Shown: in pieces, positions 30,986-43,035 of the stretch | How positions within the stretch are numbered: position 1 is the first letter of the stretch | How the letters are laid out: each line of letters begins with the position of its first letter | Assembly: GCA_009767595.1 (NCBI GenBank) | Contig: VSDK01009627.1 | Location: 132,955 to 196,954 of the forward strand | Source of the DNA: Symbiodinium kawagutii | Taxonomy: Eukaryota > Sar > Dinophyceae > Suessiales > Symbiodiniaceae | Direction of reading: 5' to 3' | DNA length: 64,000 nt | Position numbers and translations under genes: made by a program | The notes under the pieces: generated by a model | What the model was told of the DNA's origin: nothing | The model's database searches: none | What the model saw: the letters and a program-made list of their open reading frames with translations, nothing else

Positions 30986-31404
30986 GTTTTCGGTGTCGTA
31001 TTGTGCATGTTTCTTGCAATCATGCTATGTCATGTACACGTTCGCAATGCTGCAAGTCCGGTCGCCATGCACTGGCCAATGATCTAAACTCGGAACTTTG
31101 GCCGCTGGTTCAAATCCGCAGGCTCGCAAGACGGCTCCAGACTTCCTTCTTAGAGACCAGTTTCGATGCTGCTTGGATGACAATGACATGTGTTAGTTCG
31201 TTGCGACGACTAGGTGCGAATCAATGTCCAAACATCAAGTTCTATAGGTAAAATGACGGACCCCATGGCCCAGTGTTTGCCTTTTGGTGCTCCCCGTGCA
31301 GCCCAAGGATGCGTTGGATGTTGACTCCGCAGTGCTGCCACTGGACAAGATGGTTGCGATCAGAGACGCCTGCAAGCCGATGACTCAAAAAAAGTGCAGC
31401 ATGA

Positions 31405-31520
31405 CCAATGATCGGCCAATGGTTGACCAATGATCGGCCAATGGTTGACCAATGGTTGACCAATGGTTGACCAATGGTTGACCAACAATCGGCCAATGGT
31501 TGACCACTGGTTGGCCAATT
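31405..31520. repeat. CCAATGGTTGA minisatellite
   Basis: Tandem units of 11 bp (CCAATGGTTGA) alternating with CCAATGATCGG. It produces the Trp/Ser/Thr-rich tail of the long minus-strand frame at 31385-32248. Confidence 0.85.
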
Positions 31521-31973
31521 ATTGGTGCAGGATTGGTTCGGGAGAGCTGTTCGGGGTATCCTAGCCACTGGCCCTTTAACATGGGGAGCGGTGCCAGGAG
31601 CCCCCCAGGAGTGGCCCAACTCAACCTGCATCCCCTGCAGGTGATGCACGGCTGTCCTTGCTTTGTGAGTCGAGTGACGGTTTGATCAAGCCACAAAGTG
31701 TAAGGCTTCGCCATCCCCAGCCCGGGTGTTGGAAGTTGATGGAAGGGTCTGCTAAGTCCAACCATCCAAAATGGTTGAATTTTCGAAGGGTTGGAATATA
31801 ACCACAAGCCATACTGTAGCTGTTCTGAGAATGTAGGAATCCAGCATTTCTGAAATCCAGCTAAACCGAACCAGCCACTAGTGGTTTTGCGTTGACATCC
31901 CGCGATCGAGAACCAGCCAAGAACCAGCCAATCCAAGAGTCTTAGCCCCCCATCCAGGCTCACCTTGGCGGAT

Positions 31974-32049
31974 GCCAACGACAGCGCGGGCCCTTCCAAG
32001 CTGGGAGCTAAGAGCTCCGCTGGGAAACCCGTTTGCAGCACATCACGAC
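31974..32049 (-). CDS. Candidate short minus-strand exon
   Basis: Acceptor GGCTACAG, donor GTGAGC. It encodes RDVLQTGFPAELLAPSLEGP. The strong donor supports it; phase with the exon at 32350 does not match, so another exon may lie between. Confidence 0.38.
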
Positions 32050-32349
32050 CTGTAGCCGTCTGCCTTTTAGCGAAGCAGAATATTGGAAAAAATGGTGGCA
32101 GCCAAGACCACCTTGTGAACTGTGCTAGGATCTCGCAGCCCCAGTGTTTTCTCTCTACAGAAGAATCACGGACCGCAACTGTCGCAGCACGATCATGCAG
32201 TGACACAAGCATGCCATGGGGGGCAAGATTGATAGTTGGCATGTCCACGAAAGGTGTTTTGGTGGGTTCTTCCCATGAAACTGGTCATTAGAAAAGTGTG
32301 GCACGCCATTCACAGACCCAGAAGTTGATCTTGGCGCCCTGTGTGGTGA

Positions 32350-32542
32350 CCTGTGCCATCCTGTCTGATTCTATCCGAGCCCAGGATCTTCCACGATAAT
32401 CTGGAGGCCGGAACATCCTGTGCAGAGCACGGAGCTCAGACGTCAAAGTGATGTTCCCTGGAAGGCTCCATTGATCACCATCGAACAGGATCGAGTCAGT
32501 ATCCATGTGATTCGCGACCGTTGAAATGATGGGCATTGAATG
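32350..32542 (-). CDS. Minus-strand exon candidate
   Basis: Acceptor GAAGCACAG, donor GTCACC. 64 codons of balanced composition, including STVANHMDTDSILFDGDQWS and ALHRMFRPPDYRGRSW. No family recognised. Confidence 0.45.
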
Positions 32543-32550
32543 CTGTGCTT

Positions 32551-34820
32551 CATTCATGCATGGTCAACATATGGGGGGTTCCCAATATTGGAGACCCACA
32601 AAATGGTGGGGACATAGTGGAACATAGTGGAACCACTTGTTTGAAGTCAGCAGCTACAATGGCAAGTCCGAAAAGCTGGATCCTGCTTCTTGCGCAATCA
32701 GGAAGGTGGGGAGCAATCTGCTAGCAGCCTCCCTAGGCGCACGGTAGTGGTGAAGCAAACGCGTTGGACACGCCAGGCTGCTCAAAGGATTTCAAAGGTA
32801 AGAAGCTTTGGGGGCACTGCCTTTGCAAAGGTATGAACCTTGGTTCCCCATCAAGAACAATCAAGGTCAGAGGTATTGTGGGCATCCATTTTTTGCAGCA
32901 GCGCCACTCCGTGCGAAAAGAACATGATTGTGTCCACAAAAATCCACAAAATGGTGTCTTCAAGTTGCTTCAGAGGCGCGACACCATAAACAACCGCTAT
33001 GACAATGAATTCAGCCGTGGATCACTGGGGGTACCCCTGAGGGGTCACCACTTGTCACTTGGGTCACTTCGCAGGTAACACTGAGATCCACTCAGGTCAT
33101 TTCGCACCTAGGATAGCTGAACGTTAGGGGGCCCGGTTGTCCTTGCAGGCGAAGGAACAGGCAGGAGTGGGGCGGGGCCCGGAGGGGAGGCTATCAGCAC
33201 CCAACAGCTAACCGTGCATTAGGATTTACTGTAGATATTACTGGTTGGCTGATTTTCTAAACAGCTCATTTACCATGATATTACTAGCTACTGACCATTG
33301 TGAACACTAATTACTACCCGTTCGTTAGCCATCATTGTGAAAGAAATTTGCACACCATGACCAACCATTATTTTCACATTTTTTAGCACCAGATCTGAAT
33401 CGTTGTTGGCTTTTGCCAGGAACGCGATTCAAAGGAAATATGGCGGTGGAGTTGGGGTCTCAAGACCGAGAAGATCTGCAGGCTATGCAGGACCGCAGAG
33501 GTCAGAGATGAGAAGCAGAAGATGAGAAAGTGAATCCATGAGTCCATGAGCGCTAAGTTAATGAAGGTCTGTGGGATATTGCATGAATTTACATGAGATG
33601 ATTTTCTTAAATGTTGTTCATCCTGGTGGATTCAACCCGCCCGCGAAAATCCACAAGTTTTTCAAGCCCCTGAGGATGAAGATTTTGAAGAGACACCCTA
33701 ATGCCAAGTGTAACTGAACATGATGAATCAATGGGTACTCAACAATAGATATGAACGGTTGGTGATTGGTTGATGATGTTGATCATTGATGCATTGACGC
33801 TTAATCACCGGTAACCTGGGATACATGGAACTTTAAACGGCGTCAAACTGAGGTAGGATGCAAAAAAAGACGACGGTTCATGCGTTTTTTTTGCGTCTCC
33901 CGGCAATGGAGATCATTGGATTAGTTGATGGGGAAAGCTCCCGGCAATCATCAGTCATTCAGGTTGGTGATATATCCTGGCACCATAAATCACCAAATCG
34001 GTGGTTGCAAATGATTTGTGATCGCTGGGTTGCCATTTTTCCTGGCGCTGGGAGCAGGACACCTGCCACGACTTTGCTTCGCTGGTCCTTCGCCGGCTAG
34101 GGCATAAGGACAACCCCTCAGTGAGCTCCTGGGCTGCATGGGCTGGGCGACTTATCATTTACTGTATTGAGCTGGTTTCCCTGCGCAACGTCATTGATCA
34201 TTCATTAGAACCAAGAGTTAGTAACCATATGACCATCATTATTGATCGCTATGCACTGTATTAACCATCATTGATTGACCATCGGACCACTATTATCCAA
34301 AACTGCGAACAAAATCAGTAACAATTCTTAAAGAAGCATTTTCGACCAATAGTATACGTGGTGAGTGACCAATACTTAATCAATGGTTGACTAGATGGAA
34401 ATAGCCATGATAGCGACTGTATAGTGACCAATTATGGTACAAATGTGGTTCAAATCACAAATTATCCTCCAGATTTAAGCAATAGCTTTATCATTTAAAA
34501 CCTTACCTAGCGCCATGGCACGGCGGTTTCCCAAGCTCTCCCCAGTGCTGAAATTGTTGAGGTCGGATGGATGCTGCCCGCGTCCTGAAAGCATACGGTC
34601 GGTGTTTGGAATCCATGGGTGAGGGACTTGCCGCTCAGCTGCACCCGATGTTTTTTTCGATTTTTTTCGGATTTTTCGATTTGTTTGATGCTGAACTGTA
34701 TGGGGGATAATGATCAACAATGATAGGGAAAACAATAATCATAGTGATAGTGGAACCAGGACAGGAGTACAGGGTTTTGACCCAGTGCCACATGGTCAAA
34801 GGTAAAGCCAGGTTTGTTCA
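32551..34820. other. No convincing gene; possible minus-strand intron
   Basis: Short open frames at 32733-32963 and 34506-34655 (minus) could be exons, the latter ending at a good GTAAGG donor. The rest is AT-rich with TTGACC/AACCAT-type dispersed words. Confidence 0.3.
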
Positions 34821-34825
34821 CACAC

Positions 34826-35066
34826 CAGCACCAGTTTGGCCGCTCGATAACTTGCGATTATTCCCAAAATATCGCATGATTGAAAGAATGATCCGGCAAT
34901 TCGCATCAACTATGGCTACCGCAGCTTTCAAGGATCCATGGCAGATGTCCCTAGCCGTGGTAAAGAAAATGGTATTCACAGAGAAAGTAGTGCCCTGGCA
35001 TTGCGGCTTTCCGAGCAGACCTCCAGCACTTCCAAAGAACCGGTAATCGCCGATGGGTGGCTTGCA
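34826..35066 (-). CDS. Minus-strand exon, possible membrane-associated protein
   Basis: Acceptor CTAATTACAG, donor GTGTGT. 80 codons with good bias: CKPPIGDYRFFGSAGGLLGK, a mixed hydrophobic helix (TTARDICHGSLKAAVAIVDA) and CRIILSIMRYFGNN. It joins in phase 0 to the exon at 35450-35639. Family unknown. Confidence 0.5.
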
Positions 35067-35449
35067 CTGTAATTAGTTGCTATGGCAACGACTGTCAAAA
35101 AAGGTCATTTTGTATAGTGATGATTAAGCAGTGGTCAGGGAACGGTGAACTGATGATTGGCAAAAAATTATCAGCGGCCAATAAATGTGATCCAATGGTT
35201 AGTGGCAAGTGGCAGCCAATAATTCTCAACTCTATTTGTGCATGCTCCCTTGAGCTTCCATTCCACAAAAAAAGCTTGAAGCTGTCTTGTGCATCGCTGG
35301 GCAGCAAGTAGCAGTGCCCCACCCCGCCCCTATCCACCAAAAATGGAGCCTGCAACCGTAATGAAGTTACGAGAAATTCTGATTTGCCATTCTCACGCGT
35401 GCTTACCCATCTTGTTTTGTATAAACCATTGGTACAATAGAGAATTTTT

Positions 35450-35639
35450 AGCCATGGCCAACCAGTGTGAACAAGTACGGTACAAGCATAGCCAGCATAG
35501 CTCCGTGGTGACATCCCAGGGCCCCAGGTCCAAGTCCTTGTCCCCCCGTCGCGCCCAGACTCTGATGGGCTGCCAGATGGGTGGCAACGAAGGTGGTGAG
35601 GATGATGCTCTTTGTAAGGCCGGGATCGCCGCCGGGTCC
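35450..35639 (-). CDS. Minus-strand exon, hydrophobic
   Basis: After CAACCCCAG. The preferred frame reads GGDPGLTKSIILTTFVATHL and continues to a hydrophobic end (MLAMLVPYLFTLVGHG), possibly membrane-spanning. All three frames are open here, so the frame choice rests on codon balance and on the in-phase GT join to the next exon. Confidence 0.38.
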
Positions 35640-36351
35640 CTGGGGTTGAAGTGGCAGATCTGATGACTTGCGGTCGTTGCCCCTGGAAATGCATGGCTGT
35701 ATGGCTTATTCACGTGTTGTTTATGAGAATGTGATATGAGGAGATGGCCGGTCAGAATAGTCGCAGCAGCCTGACAAGGCATTGTTAATTTTTGAGTGTT
35801 TCCACATGCGTCCGCATGTTTGGGAAACCACGAGACAGACCAGGTGCAAGCATTGATATTGGACGCAATTCGGCTTTGGCAGCTGTCACTTTGATCTGTG
35901 GATGTTTGTCATTCTCCTGCTTGAAAGTCTGTTTCCTGCATGTCAGGTGGAGGAAGGTGCAGAAGAAAACGCCTCCTCGTGGTTTTAGGGCTGAAGACCG
36001 GTACTTTGAGCAAAACATGAAAATCAAGAACAAACATTGGATGACCATGTACCATTTGGAAAGCGGGCTGTGGCAGCTGGATATGTTTTCAAGCTGGACG
36101 CCCCCAGCAACCAAAAGCTTTACAAAGACACCTAAATCATTACCAAAGGATCGATGGGAGGGGTTCCTTTGGACACACAGCGCAATGAACATCTCGGTTT
36201 CGTTTCGAGTGCTTCGGTGTAAAAACGCCGAAACTCTTGAGCTCCGAAAATGAAAGGAAAAGGTGACCAGGATTGCGGCAGGGCGCAGTCTGTGGTTGGG
36301 GTGGCTTTCCAGGCTAGAAAAGTAGAGGCTTTCGGGCGCACTGTTCTTTCA

Positions 36352-36416
36352 ACATACCTAGCAAATCCTCAGGCTGCAATTCCAGCCTGATCTCATTCAG
36401 GCTACAAATCAGCCCG
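36352..36416 (+). repeat. Left terminal inverted repeat
   Basis: Begins ACATACCTAGCAAATC. Followed by CAGCCTGA, TTCAGGCT and ATCAGCCCGA words, then two more TTTCAGCCCGA copies to about 36456. About 80% match to the right end over the first 40 bp, allowing one gap. Confidence 0.65.
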
Positions 36417-36709
36417 AATCACATATTTCAGCCCGAGGCTCAAATTTCAGCCCGAATGGATTTTCATGATTTGCAACAAAACTAGATGTTCATGATCACT
36501 TGATGGTGTTTACAAAAACTGCAACATGCATGATAAAGGAAGTCCATCCATAATAAGATAGTTAGTTTTAAAAGCTATTGTCTCACCATTGCCATCCTGA
36601 CATCAACCAACATACACCACCTTTGCAGCACTCATGTTTGGAGTTATGGCGGCCTTTGCCTAGCCCTCAGTGCGGGATGCATCCGGTGGGCAAGCATCAC
36701 TGATTTTTT

Positions 36710-38600
36710 TCAACCCCGCTTGATCTTCATCAGTTTGATGTGTACCTTCGGCTTAGATGGCTGAGCTTTGGGTTTCTTGATCTGCTTGCGCTTTCGGAGT
36801 AGGGAAGATTGCTTCAACATGTAGCGTTCACAGACCCGCTTGTCAACCAATCGGAATCCCACCCTGCGAGAAAGCCTCGCAATGCGACCTAAGAAGTCCT
36901 CGTTGCAGTCACAAGCAAAAACTTGAGGGTTCAAACAAAGCACTGCCCCTGATTCCAGCTGGGCCCGGAGCCGCTGCGCCAAGTGATGCAGCGCGTGCAT
37001 CTTTGGTTTTTGTATGAACGCCCTCATTCTAAGATCCAGGGCCTTTCGGCCTAATGTGACGTAGCCTCGTAGAAACGTCATCATGTGGCCATAAAGGAGA
37101 CGAGCACATGCACGCTCCAGCCAGATGCCATGCACATGCATCATCCCAAATCCCAAAGCAGCATTTGTAACTTGCAACATCTGTTGAAGCAGGGTGCGAT
37201 ATCCGTCAACATGCGGCGTGCGAATGTTGAGCTTCAAGAACCATGCCAGCCATTCTAGAAGTAGAACAGTGTCCGACCCCTTTGTCTTGGCAACTGGAGC
37301 GCTCAAGGATAAGTTCTTGATGCCAAACAAATGGACCGTGAAAGAGGAAAGGCCCGGGGATTTGTTCATGACCTTGCACCACAATGAAAAATTTGAGTGT
37401 GCAGCAGCAAATCTTGCATCAATGTTGGTGGCACAGCCCTCAAAATCAAAAAATCCTTTCCGTAAAAGGATCACAAGGATACCTGCAGCAAGGTCTCGTC
37501 CCACCCCAACTTTGTATATGTGGAAGCTGTCTCCCTGCAGCAGCCGCTCCGGAGCGGAGTCATCAAAAGGTAGCCTGGCCATCACCGGTGGCTGATCAGT
37601 GTTCCACGGTCTGGTTGCATTCATGCTCGATTCCCAAGTTGGCCGCTCACGGTAGTCTTCGAAAGGGTGGTCACTATCCCCAGCAAAGCATTGGTGACAT
37701 ATTTGGAAATGATTGATACTCCCTAAATGGGCGTAGGACCTCTCCAACTTGAACAGTTTGCGATGGTAGTCCATGTCCCCCTTCATCCCCAGGATGGCGC
37801 AAAAGTAGACCTGGCCGTTCTCAAGCTGAACGCCCTGGTAGAAAAGATCGCGCATTTCAGTAGTGAACTTTGTCGTCAAGACTTCGACCACTTCAAAATG
37901 TTTTTTGTAAATCCAAGCCCCCAAGCCAAATATCAGGAACCGCGAAAGATAGGAATGGCCTTTGAAGTTGGTTGGTTGCTTGCGGGCCACTTCCAAATGA
38001 TGAGGTGCAACACGGTCCTGACCAACGCCATAAGAAGGAATAGTGCCCCTGCTTTCCAGATCAGCAGCGCAAGAGCATTTGAACAACCGGTCATCATCAA
38101 CAGCGCCGAACACGCTCTCAATCGAAAACACCAAATAATTGGTTTTCTTCAAAGCTCTTCCTTCGTCCCCGTGTGCCACTGGTGGAATCACTTGATTCAA
38201 ACGAGAACCATGGACCTCAAACACGGGGTGTGAAGAGTGTTCCTCCTTGTAGCATGCCCAGAAACTTTCCAAGGTCTGCGAGGGATCGGCAGATTTTCCA
38301 CAAAGAATTTCAGGGGATGTTTGCATCCAATGTTTGATCCATTCCTGTGGTTGAATTCGAAAAGTGCGGATCACTTTGCCGCTATCAACCTGATGTTCAT
38401 CTTCAATGATGGGAACGTTCACAGACATGCCCAATTTTGTGAATAGTCTTTGGCAATCCCTTTCAGCATTCATGGTGTCCGATTCTTGAGGTAAGCCTCT
38501 TGCAGCGCCCATGGCCTTCTTGGCGCTGACAGCTGTGGCCTCATTCAGTGACTCAGGACAGGGATCCAGAGAAATCGTTGGTCTGGTGGTGGTGAGACTT
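36710..38600 (-). CDS. Last exon: 600-residue transposase-like domain
   Basis: Open from about 38600 to the stop at 36710; the first Met (38512) is internal because the frame is open above it. Landmarks numbered from that Met: HPVFEVHGSRLNQVIPP, GHSYLSRFLIF, a CHQC pair (about 272), DSFHIYKVGVGRDLAAG (about 328), PKM-HALHHL (about 504), NEDFLGRIARLSRR (about 537), CERYML and a Lys-rich tail. I remember this module as strongly amplified in Symbiodiniaceae genomes. The order Asp, then H-x3-H-L, then acidic E/D-D-F resembles DDE enzymes of the CACTA/KDZ kind, where a His-rich helix precedes the catalytic Glu. Position at the 3' end, near the left TIR, fits a transposase. Activity is not shown. 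Confidence 0.7.
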
Positions 38601-39096
38601 GAAAATGAAATAAGGATCCAACTCCATCACCCAAAGTATCGGCTAGATGTTCCAACAAAGGCGATGGCAATGATGCAGCTGCGTTCGAACCTGGCTGTTC
38701 ATGCACTTCATCCATGCATACTGCGTACTCCCTCTATTTACTTTTGATGTAATCAAAGCAATCGTGAGTATAAGAATGTATCAGATACCTAAGTAAAAAC
38801 AAAATATACGTACGTTCTAAATCACAAGGGTGCAACAACGAACTGACATGAAAGAGTGCCAAGTTTGCGCAGGATAGGCAAGCAAAATTTGTTGACCTCT
38901 AGTGACAACACTTGCTGCTGGCGGCCATTAATTTGACCACACTGGAAGACCAAAGGCTGATTGACAATCCTTTGGTACACCAGGCGCTTTAATTGAGATC
39001 TAGTGCGGAGAGCTAGCCCGGAAAATGGGGCAAGCAACACGAACTACGATAAAATACTCGATGAGTAGCCAACAGTCAATGCCATGGAAGATTCAA

Positions 39097-39348
39097 TCAT
39101 TCCTCAGCTTGTTTGGCTGCTTTCTTGGGAGGCCGAACTGCGTGCTTGGCTTTTGCCTTGGCCCTAGAAGGAGGTTTCTTCGTTTCAGGATTCCTGGAGC
39201 CACCGCTCGGTGGATCAGCTGGTTTTCTTGACCTTAGGGAGTTAAGCCACCAAGCATGAATAAGATTGCTTGGTGCTGGGGCAGCAAACCTGTGAATCAC
39301 CGAGCTCTTGGCAATGCAAAGTGGTAGAGACCCAAAGATTCCAAGAGC
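39097..39348 (-). CDS. Exon of the giant-element gene, basic Lys/Pro-rich
   Basis: After TTTGGTGCAG. It encodes a hydrophobic start and a long basic tail (KKPPSRAKAKAKHAVRPP). The apparent stop at 39097 may be skipped by a GA donor at GCTGAG/GAATGA. A second frame is open over part of it, so boundaries are tentative. Confidence 0.42.
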   Translation of the reverse strand, partial: ALGIFGSLPLCIAKSSVIHRFAAPAPSNLIHAWWLNSLRSRKPADPPSGGSRNPETKKPPSRAKAKAKHAVRPPKKAAKQAEE

Positions 39349-39569
39349 CTGCACCAAAACAAGGATACCGATAGACCAATGTTTCTCTTGTTCCAAATTT
39401 GATCAAGGGGATCCAGGGACAATACCATTGCATAGTTGGATGGGCCGCTACTTGTGATGAACCACTGAAATTGATTTGTCCAAATCTGATTGAGAGAATA
39501 GAAACCTTTGAGAAAGAATTTCTCAAATTTATGGTGGTGTTTCAGCTTTATTTCTGTTTGGGATCCAGC

Positions 39570-39653
39570 ACAATTGGCATCAGCGTCTCATTGGATAAGT
39601 TGGCGGGCCTTCGGCGAGCTTGGTCCAGCTCAGTTCCGATCTTCTTCTGCAGC
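39570..39653 (-). CDS. Short coiled-coil exon of the giant-element gene
   Basis: After CGAAACCAG. It encodes LQKKIGTELDQARRRPANLS. It takes one base into the open codon left by the exon at 40382-40513 if that exon uses a GA donor. Confidence 0.45.
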
Positions 39654-40381
39654 CTGGTTTCGTTTGACCCCGGGGCTCACAATTTTGCTCGCAGCTGAAC
39701 AAACCAGCCTGTTCCCCCCACACACCTCATTATGAAGCAAGGAGCCATAAATTACTTTCAGAATTTCAACGTGGAAACCAAACGCAGTTGCAAAGGCTGG
39801 GATTCTTGCAAGTATTTTGGCTTGTTAGATCTCAACATCACTGATGATCATGAAATCATTTTTGCAGCATCCTGGCGATTGTGTTCTATGATGCTTGGAA
39901 TGGATCTTGGGTGTTTATTATTGCTGGTTTCTGGGACCATTGTCAACCGTGGCAATCTCCATCCCCATCAGTTCCACATGTTTGGCAGCCAGCCAAACAC
40001 TTGAGATTTGCCAATGTTTTTTCAATGACTTTTGAATGAACACCGAATTCAACCCCATCCATCTCATCTAGTTTTTCCACTAATCTGGGGAAAGAAAATG
40101 CACGCCAATGAGACTACATGCCAGGAAAGTGAAAGTCAACGGTTAAGTCTAGTCTCCTAAGCCCCCTTGTCCAGGAATGGGGTCTCAACCACTCTTTTGC
40201 AGGAGTGGCAGCAGTAGTCCAACCAAAAACCAAGTTGGCAGCAATCAACCATTGACAGTCGATCAATACCTTAGAGATGGGTTGTAATATGTTTTACAAC
40301 CAATAAATGAGTATTATATAGAACTAACCTAAAAGTTCTAGAGCTAAGACAATGGTCATCCCAAGAGTTGGTCATGTCTTC

Positions 40382-40513
40382 CCATCGTCTTGAAGACAAA
40401 GTAGCTCGTGGGTGAAGCCATCCAAAGTTCCATCGCCATGAAAATCGATGAGTTTCTCATCATGCTGCGTCAGGTGGGAGACTACGAGCTCCATCTTCGT
40501 TTTCATCCTTACA
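40382..40513 (-). CDS. Helical exon of the giant-element gene
   Basis: Acceptor ACTGGCCAG. It encodes RMKTKMELVVSHLTQHDEKL and a Gly/Asp-containing loop. One base plus the two-base overhang of the exon at 40767 restores frame and continues a helix. The listed end assumes a GA donor. Confidence 0.45.
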
Positions 40514-40766
40514 CTGGCCAGTTGGGGGCCCCAGTTCCACGGGACAGCACATGACAACCAACCAGGTGACTAAAGTCTCCAAGAGCTTAATTGCGCGCCG
40601 TTGATTGGTTGAAGGGCCCAGGCCCCTCAAGTGCTTTGATGCATACTTTTGGAGAATGATGAAATATGGAAAGCAACATGATTACCCATGTGTTTGGATC
40701 GGCCCAACTAAATTGAAACTGAGAGTCTTTTCCTGGAGTTGGGTCAAGCGCGGGGCAGCTCTGAAC

Positions 40767-40960
40767 AGGCCAAGCAAAGACTCCATCTTGTTAACCTGTT
40801 TCTGAATGGTCTGGCATGCCTTATCTACGATGGCACTAGGAGCAGTATCACCTTCAACCTCCGGATAGCCAAGTTTTTTCAACTCCTTCTCTCTCTCCTC
40901 ATTCAGTGGCTGAATGGGCGCAGTGTCCTCAGGACTCGCATCTTCAATGGCCATCACACC
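40767..40960 (-). CDS. Charged helical exon of the giant-element gene
   Basis: After a long pyrimidine-rich tract and CTCGGCAG. It encodes an acidic stretch and NEEREKELKKLGYPEVEG, then a helix (ACQTIQKQVNKMESLLGL). Donor GTTCAG is in phase with the next exon. Its join to the upstream exon is unclear, as expected if that exon is frameshifted. Confidence 0.5.
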
Positions 40961-41539
40961 TGCCGAGGAGAGAGGAGAGAGGGATACGGAATGCGAGTGT
41001 CGCCAATACTTGTCCTATGGTTTTTCAATTTTTTTTGACTGACACCAGCTGTGAGTCATGTTTGGTATCCAGCTTGTGTGCCCAATTTAGCGGTGGTTCC
41101 AAAGAAGGGCAACTGACAAACAAAAGGTAATTATTATATTCATCACCAACTAGCGAGATCAGGGTGGATCAAAAGCATCAATTTAGAAACTTGATAAGAT
41201 GGGTTTTGAACATGCAGTCACTGTATGTGAGCCAAACGAGGCATGAAGGCCAAGGGAAGGACATGAAGCTAATGGATATTTGCGCAGAAAACAAAGTTCA
41301 TTGTTTGCCTCCACTGAAAATTGCCAAGCAGCAAGTTGAGATGATGTGACAAATAATTCACACATTTATTGAATTCACAATCACATACTCTTTTTGCAAC
41401 ATTGGTCTTACTCCTTCAACCTCGGATTGTTAAGGGGCACAAAAACAACCTACACTATATATAACGCAAAACTATCATCAAGGAACTTGAATATGAAAAC
41501 ATGTTTTTCATTCCAAGAGTGAACCACTGAACGCCTCAC

Positions 41540-41825
41540 CTTTCCCTGCCATTGCCGTCAAAAAATGTGCCTTGACTTGGATCCTCCAGCATGCTCCATT
41601 CTGGCGTGGGTTCTTCGATGCTGTCGGGGTCATTCGCTTCGTCCCATTCTGCAATCTCTTGGCTGATGTGCCGCTTGGCTCTCCTTACTGTATGTTGATG
41701 TGTTGTCTCTGCTTCGGAAAACTGAACATGGGGTGTTTGGTCCTTTTCTGCGGTCAAGGATCTTGATGGACCCCTTGCATGCGACTTCAGTCCAGTACAT
41801 CATCCCTTCGCCATACTTGCTCATC
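41540..41825 (-). CDS. Exon of the giant-element gene with internal frameshift
   Basis: Acceptor CTGCTCCAG joins perfectly with the previous exon (AG plus G gives Arg). It starts MSKYGEGMMYWTEVACKGSI; then near 41755 the good reading moves to another frame (AEKDQTPHVQFSEAETTHQH) and runs acidic to the GTGAGG donor. The 1-base shift cannot be an intron. Either an indel has broken this copy or the assembly has an error. Confidence 0.55.
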
Positions 41826-41942
41826 CTGGAGCAGATAGAGAGGAGTTTAACGGGATCTAAGCCTCGATGGTGCAACAGGTACTAGAACAACATCAAAATG
41901 CATTCTTGAAGATATTTATGTATTTTTACTGTCATGGTAGAC

Positions 41943-42041
41943 CTGTTGGATTGGAGGTGATCATGCTGTAGCAATGTGGGGCCAAGCCTTTGCAGCTTGG
42001 GTCTGGCTTCGCAGTACCGGATAATGCCTTCAACTTTGGTC
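41943..42041 (-). CDS. Exon of the giant-element gene (VEGIIRYCEAR module)
   Basis: Acceptor ATCTGAG, donor GTCTAC. It encodes TKVEGIIRYCEARPKLQRLG. Both junctions restore frame exactly: AA plus G with the upstream exon, AG plus G with the downstream one. The motif resembles a helical module I recall in the same dinoflagellate family. Confidence 0.6.
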
Positions 42042-42746
42042 CTCAGATCTTGCAGCACCATGTTCATGAGATGTGATACGTAGGTAGGTCATTCATTGCC
42101 CAGTTCACTGTACACCATTCAGTTGGGTGACATTGTCGGCACTTCCGTTCCAGCTCTTATTTCGCAAGTTGGCTGTTTGTGCTGCTTGTTGGTCAATTGC
42201 TGTTTTTTGTTGTGTTTGTATGATATATGTTTTTGTTGCAGCCGTCATGTTTCAACTATTGATTGGCAGGGCATCGCATTCAATTGCGATGATCACATGT
42301 TGCAATGTTTGAATTCCTATTACTCAATTGGTTTCTTGGTGTTGTTGTTGGTGTTGTTGTTGGCCATGCAACTTGGGGGCCCACGAACCGTGTTTGATAA
42401 GGCAATGTCCGCATGCCTGTTTGTTTGCAATTGTTGATTTTGTTGTTGTTGTTCTGGTCGTTGTTGTTGCTGCTGTTCATGTGGTTGGTGGTTATGGGGT
42501 AGTAGTTGTTACTGCTGTTATTGTTGTCAATGTTTTGAATTTGTTCTTGCGTTTCTTGTTGTTTTCTTGTATTTTCTTCTGGGGTGGTTTTCATTGTTGC
42601 TGGTTGCGCTGGGTTTGCTATCATTGTTGCCTTTGATGCACTTTCTGTTGTTACTGTTTCCCTTTTGGCGGTGATTGTCATAGTTGTGGTCTTTGCAGGT
42701 AGTGTTAGTTCATAATCGTGGTAAAAGTAATAATCATAGTAGTAGT

Positions 42747-42785
<39 letters not shown>

Positions 42786-42921
42786 TTTTGCTGCTGTTGT
42801 TGTTGTTGTTGTTGTAGTTGTTGTGTGTCCATTGTTGTTTTCACAGTACTATACTCTGATCTTCAACCTTCATTATTTGAGACGTTGGCTGCGCAATTTG
42901 TGACTAAACAATCCCAGGCAC

Positions 42922-43035
42922 TTGGAATATCCCAATCGGTCCATGTCGCCTCGAGTCAGCCACTCCCCACTAATCTCCGAGGATTCCTCAACAATCTTCT
43001 CGGTGATGGCTCTGCAGCGTTTGACAAATTTTTCC
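42922..43035 (-). CDS. Exon of the giant-element gene, helical
   Basis: Begins after CCCTGGAG. It encodes EKFVKRCRAITEKIVEESSE and a GDMDRLGYSK end. Donor GTGCCT leaves AA for the next exon. The in-phase join upstream requires a GA donor in the exon at 43896. Confidence 0.58.

Noticed and set aside
31385..32248. 287-residue minus-strand ORF
   Set aside because: Its C-terminal part is a minisatellite and a good donor (GTGAGC) interrupts it; only 31974-32049 is kept as a candidate exon.
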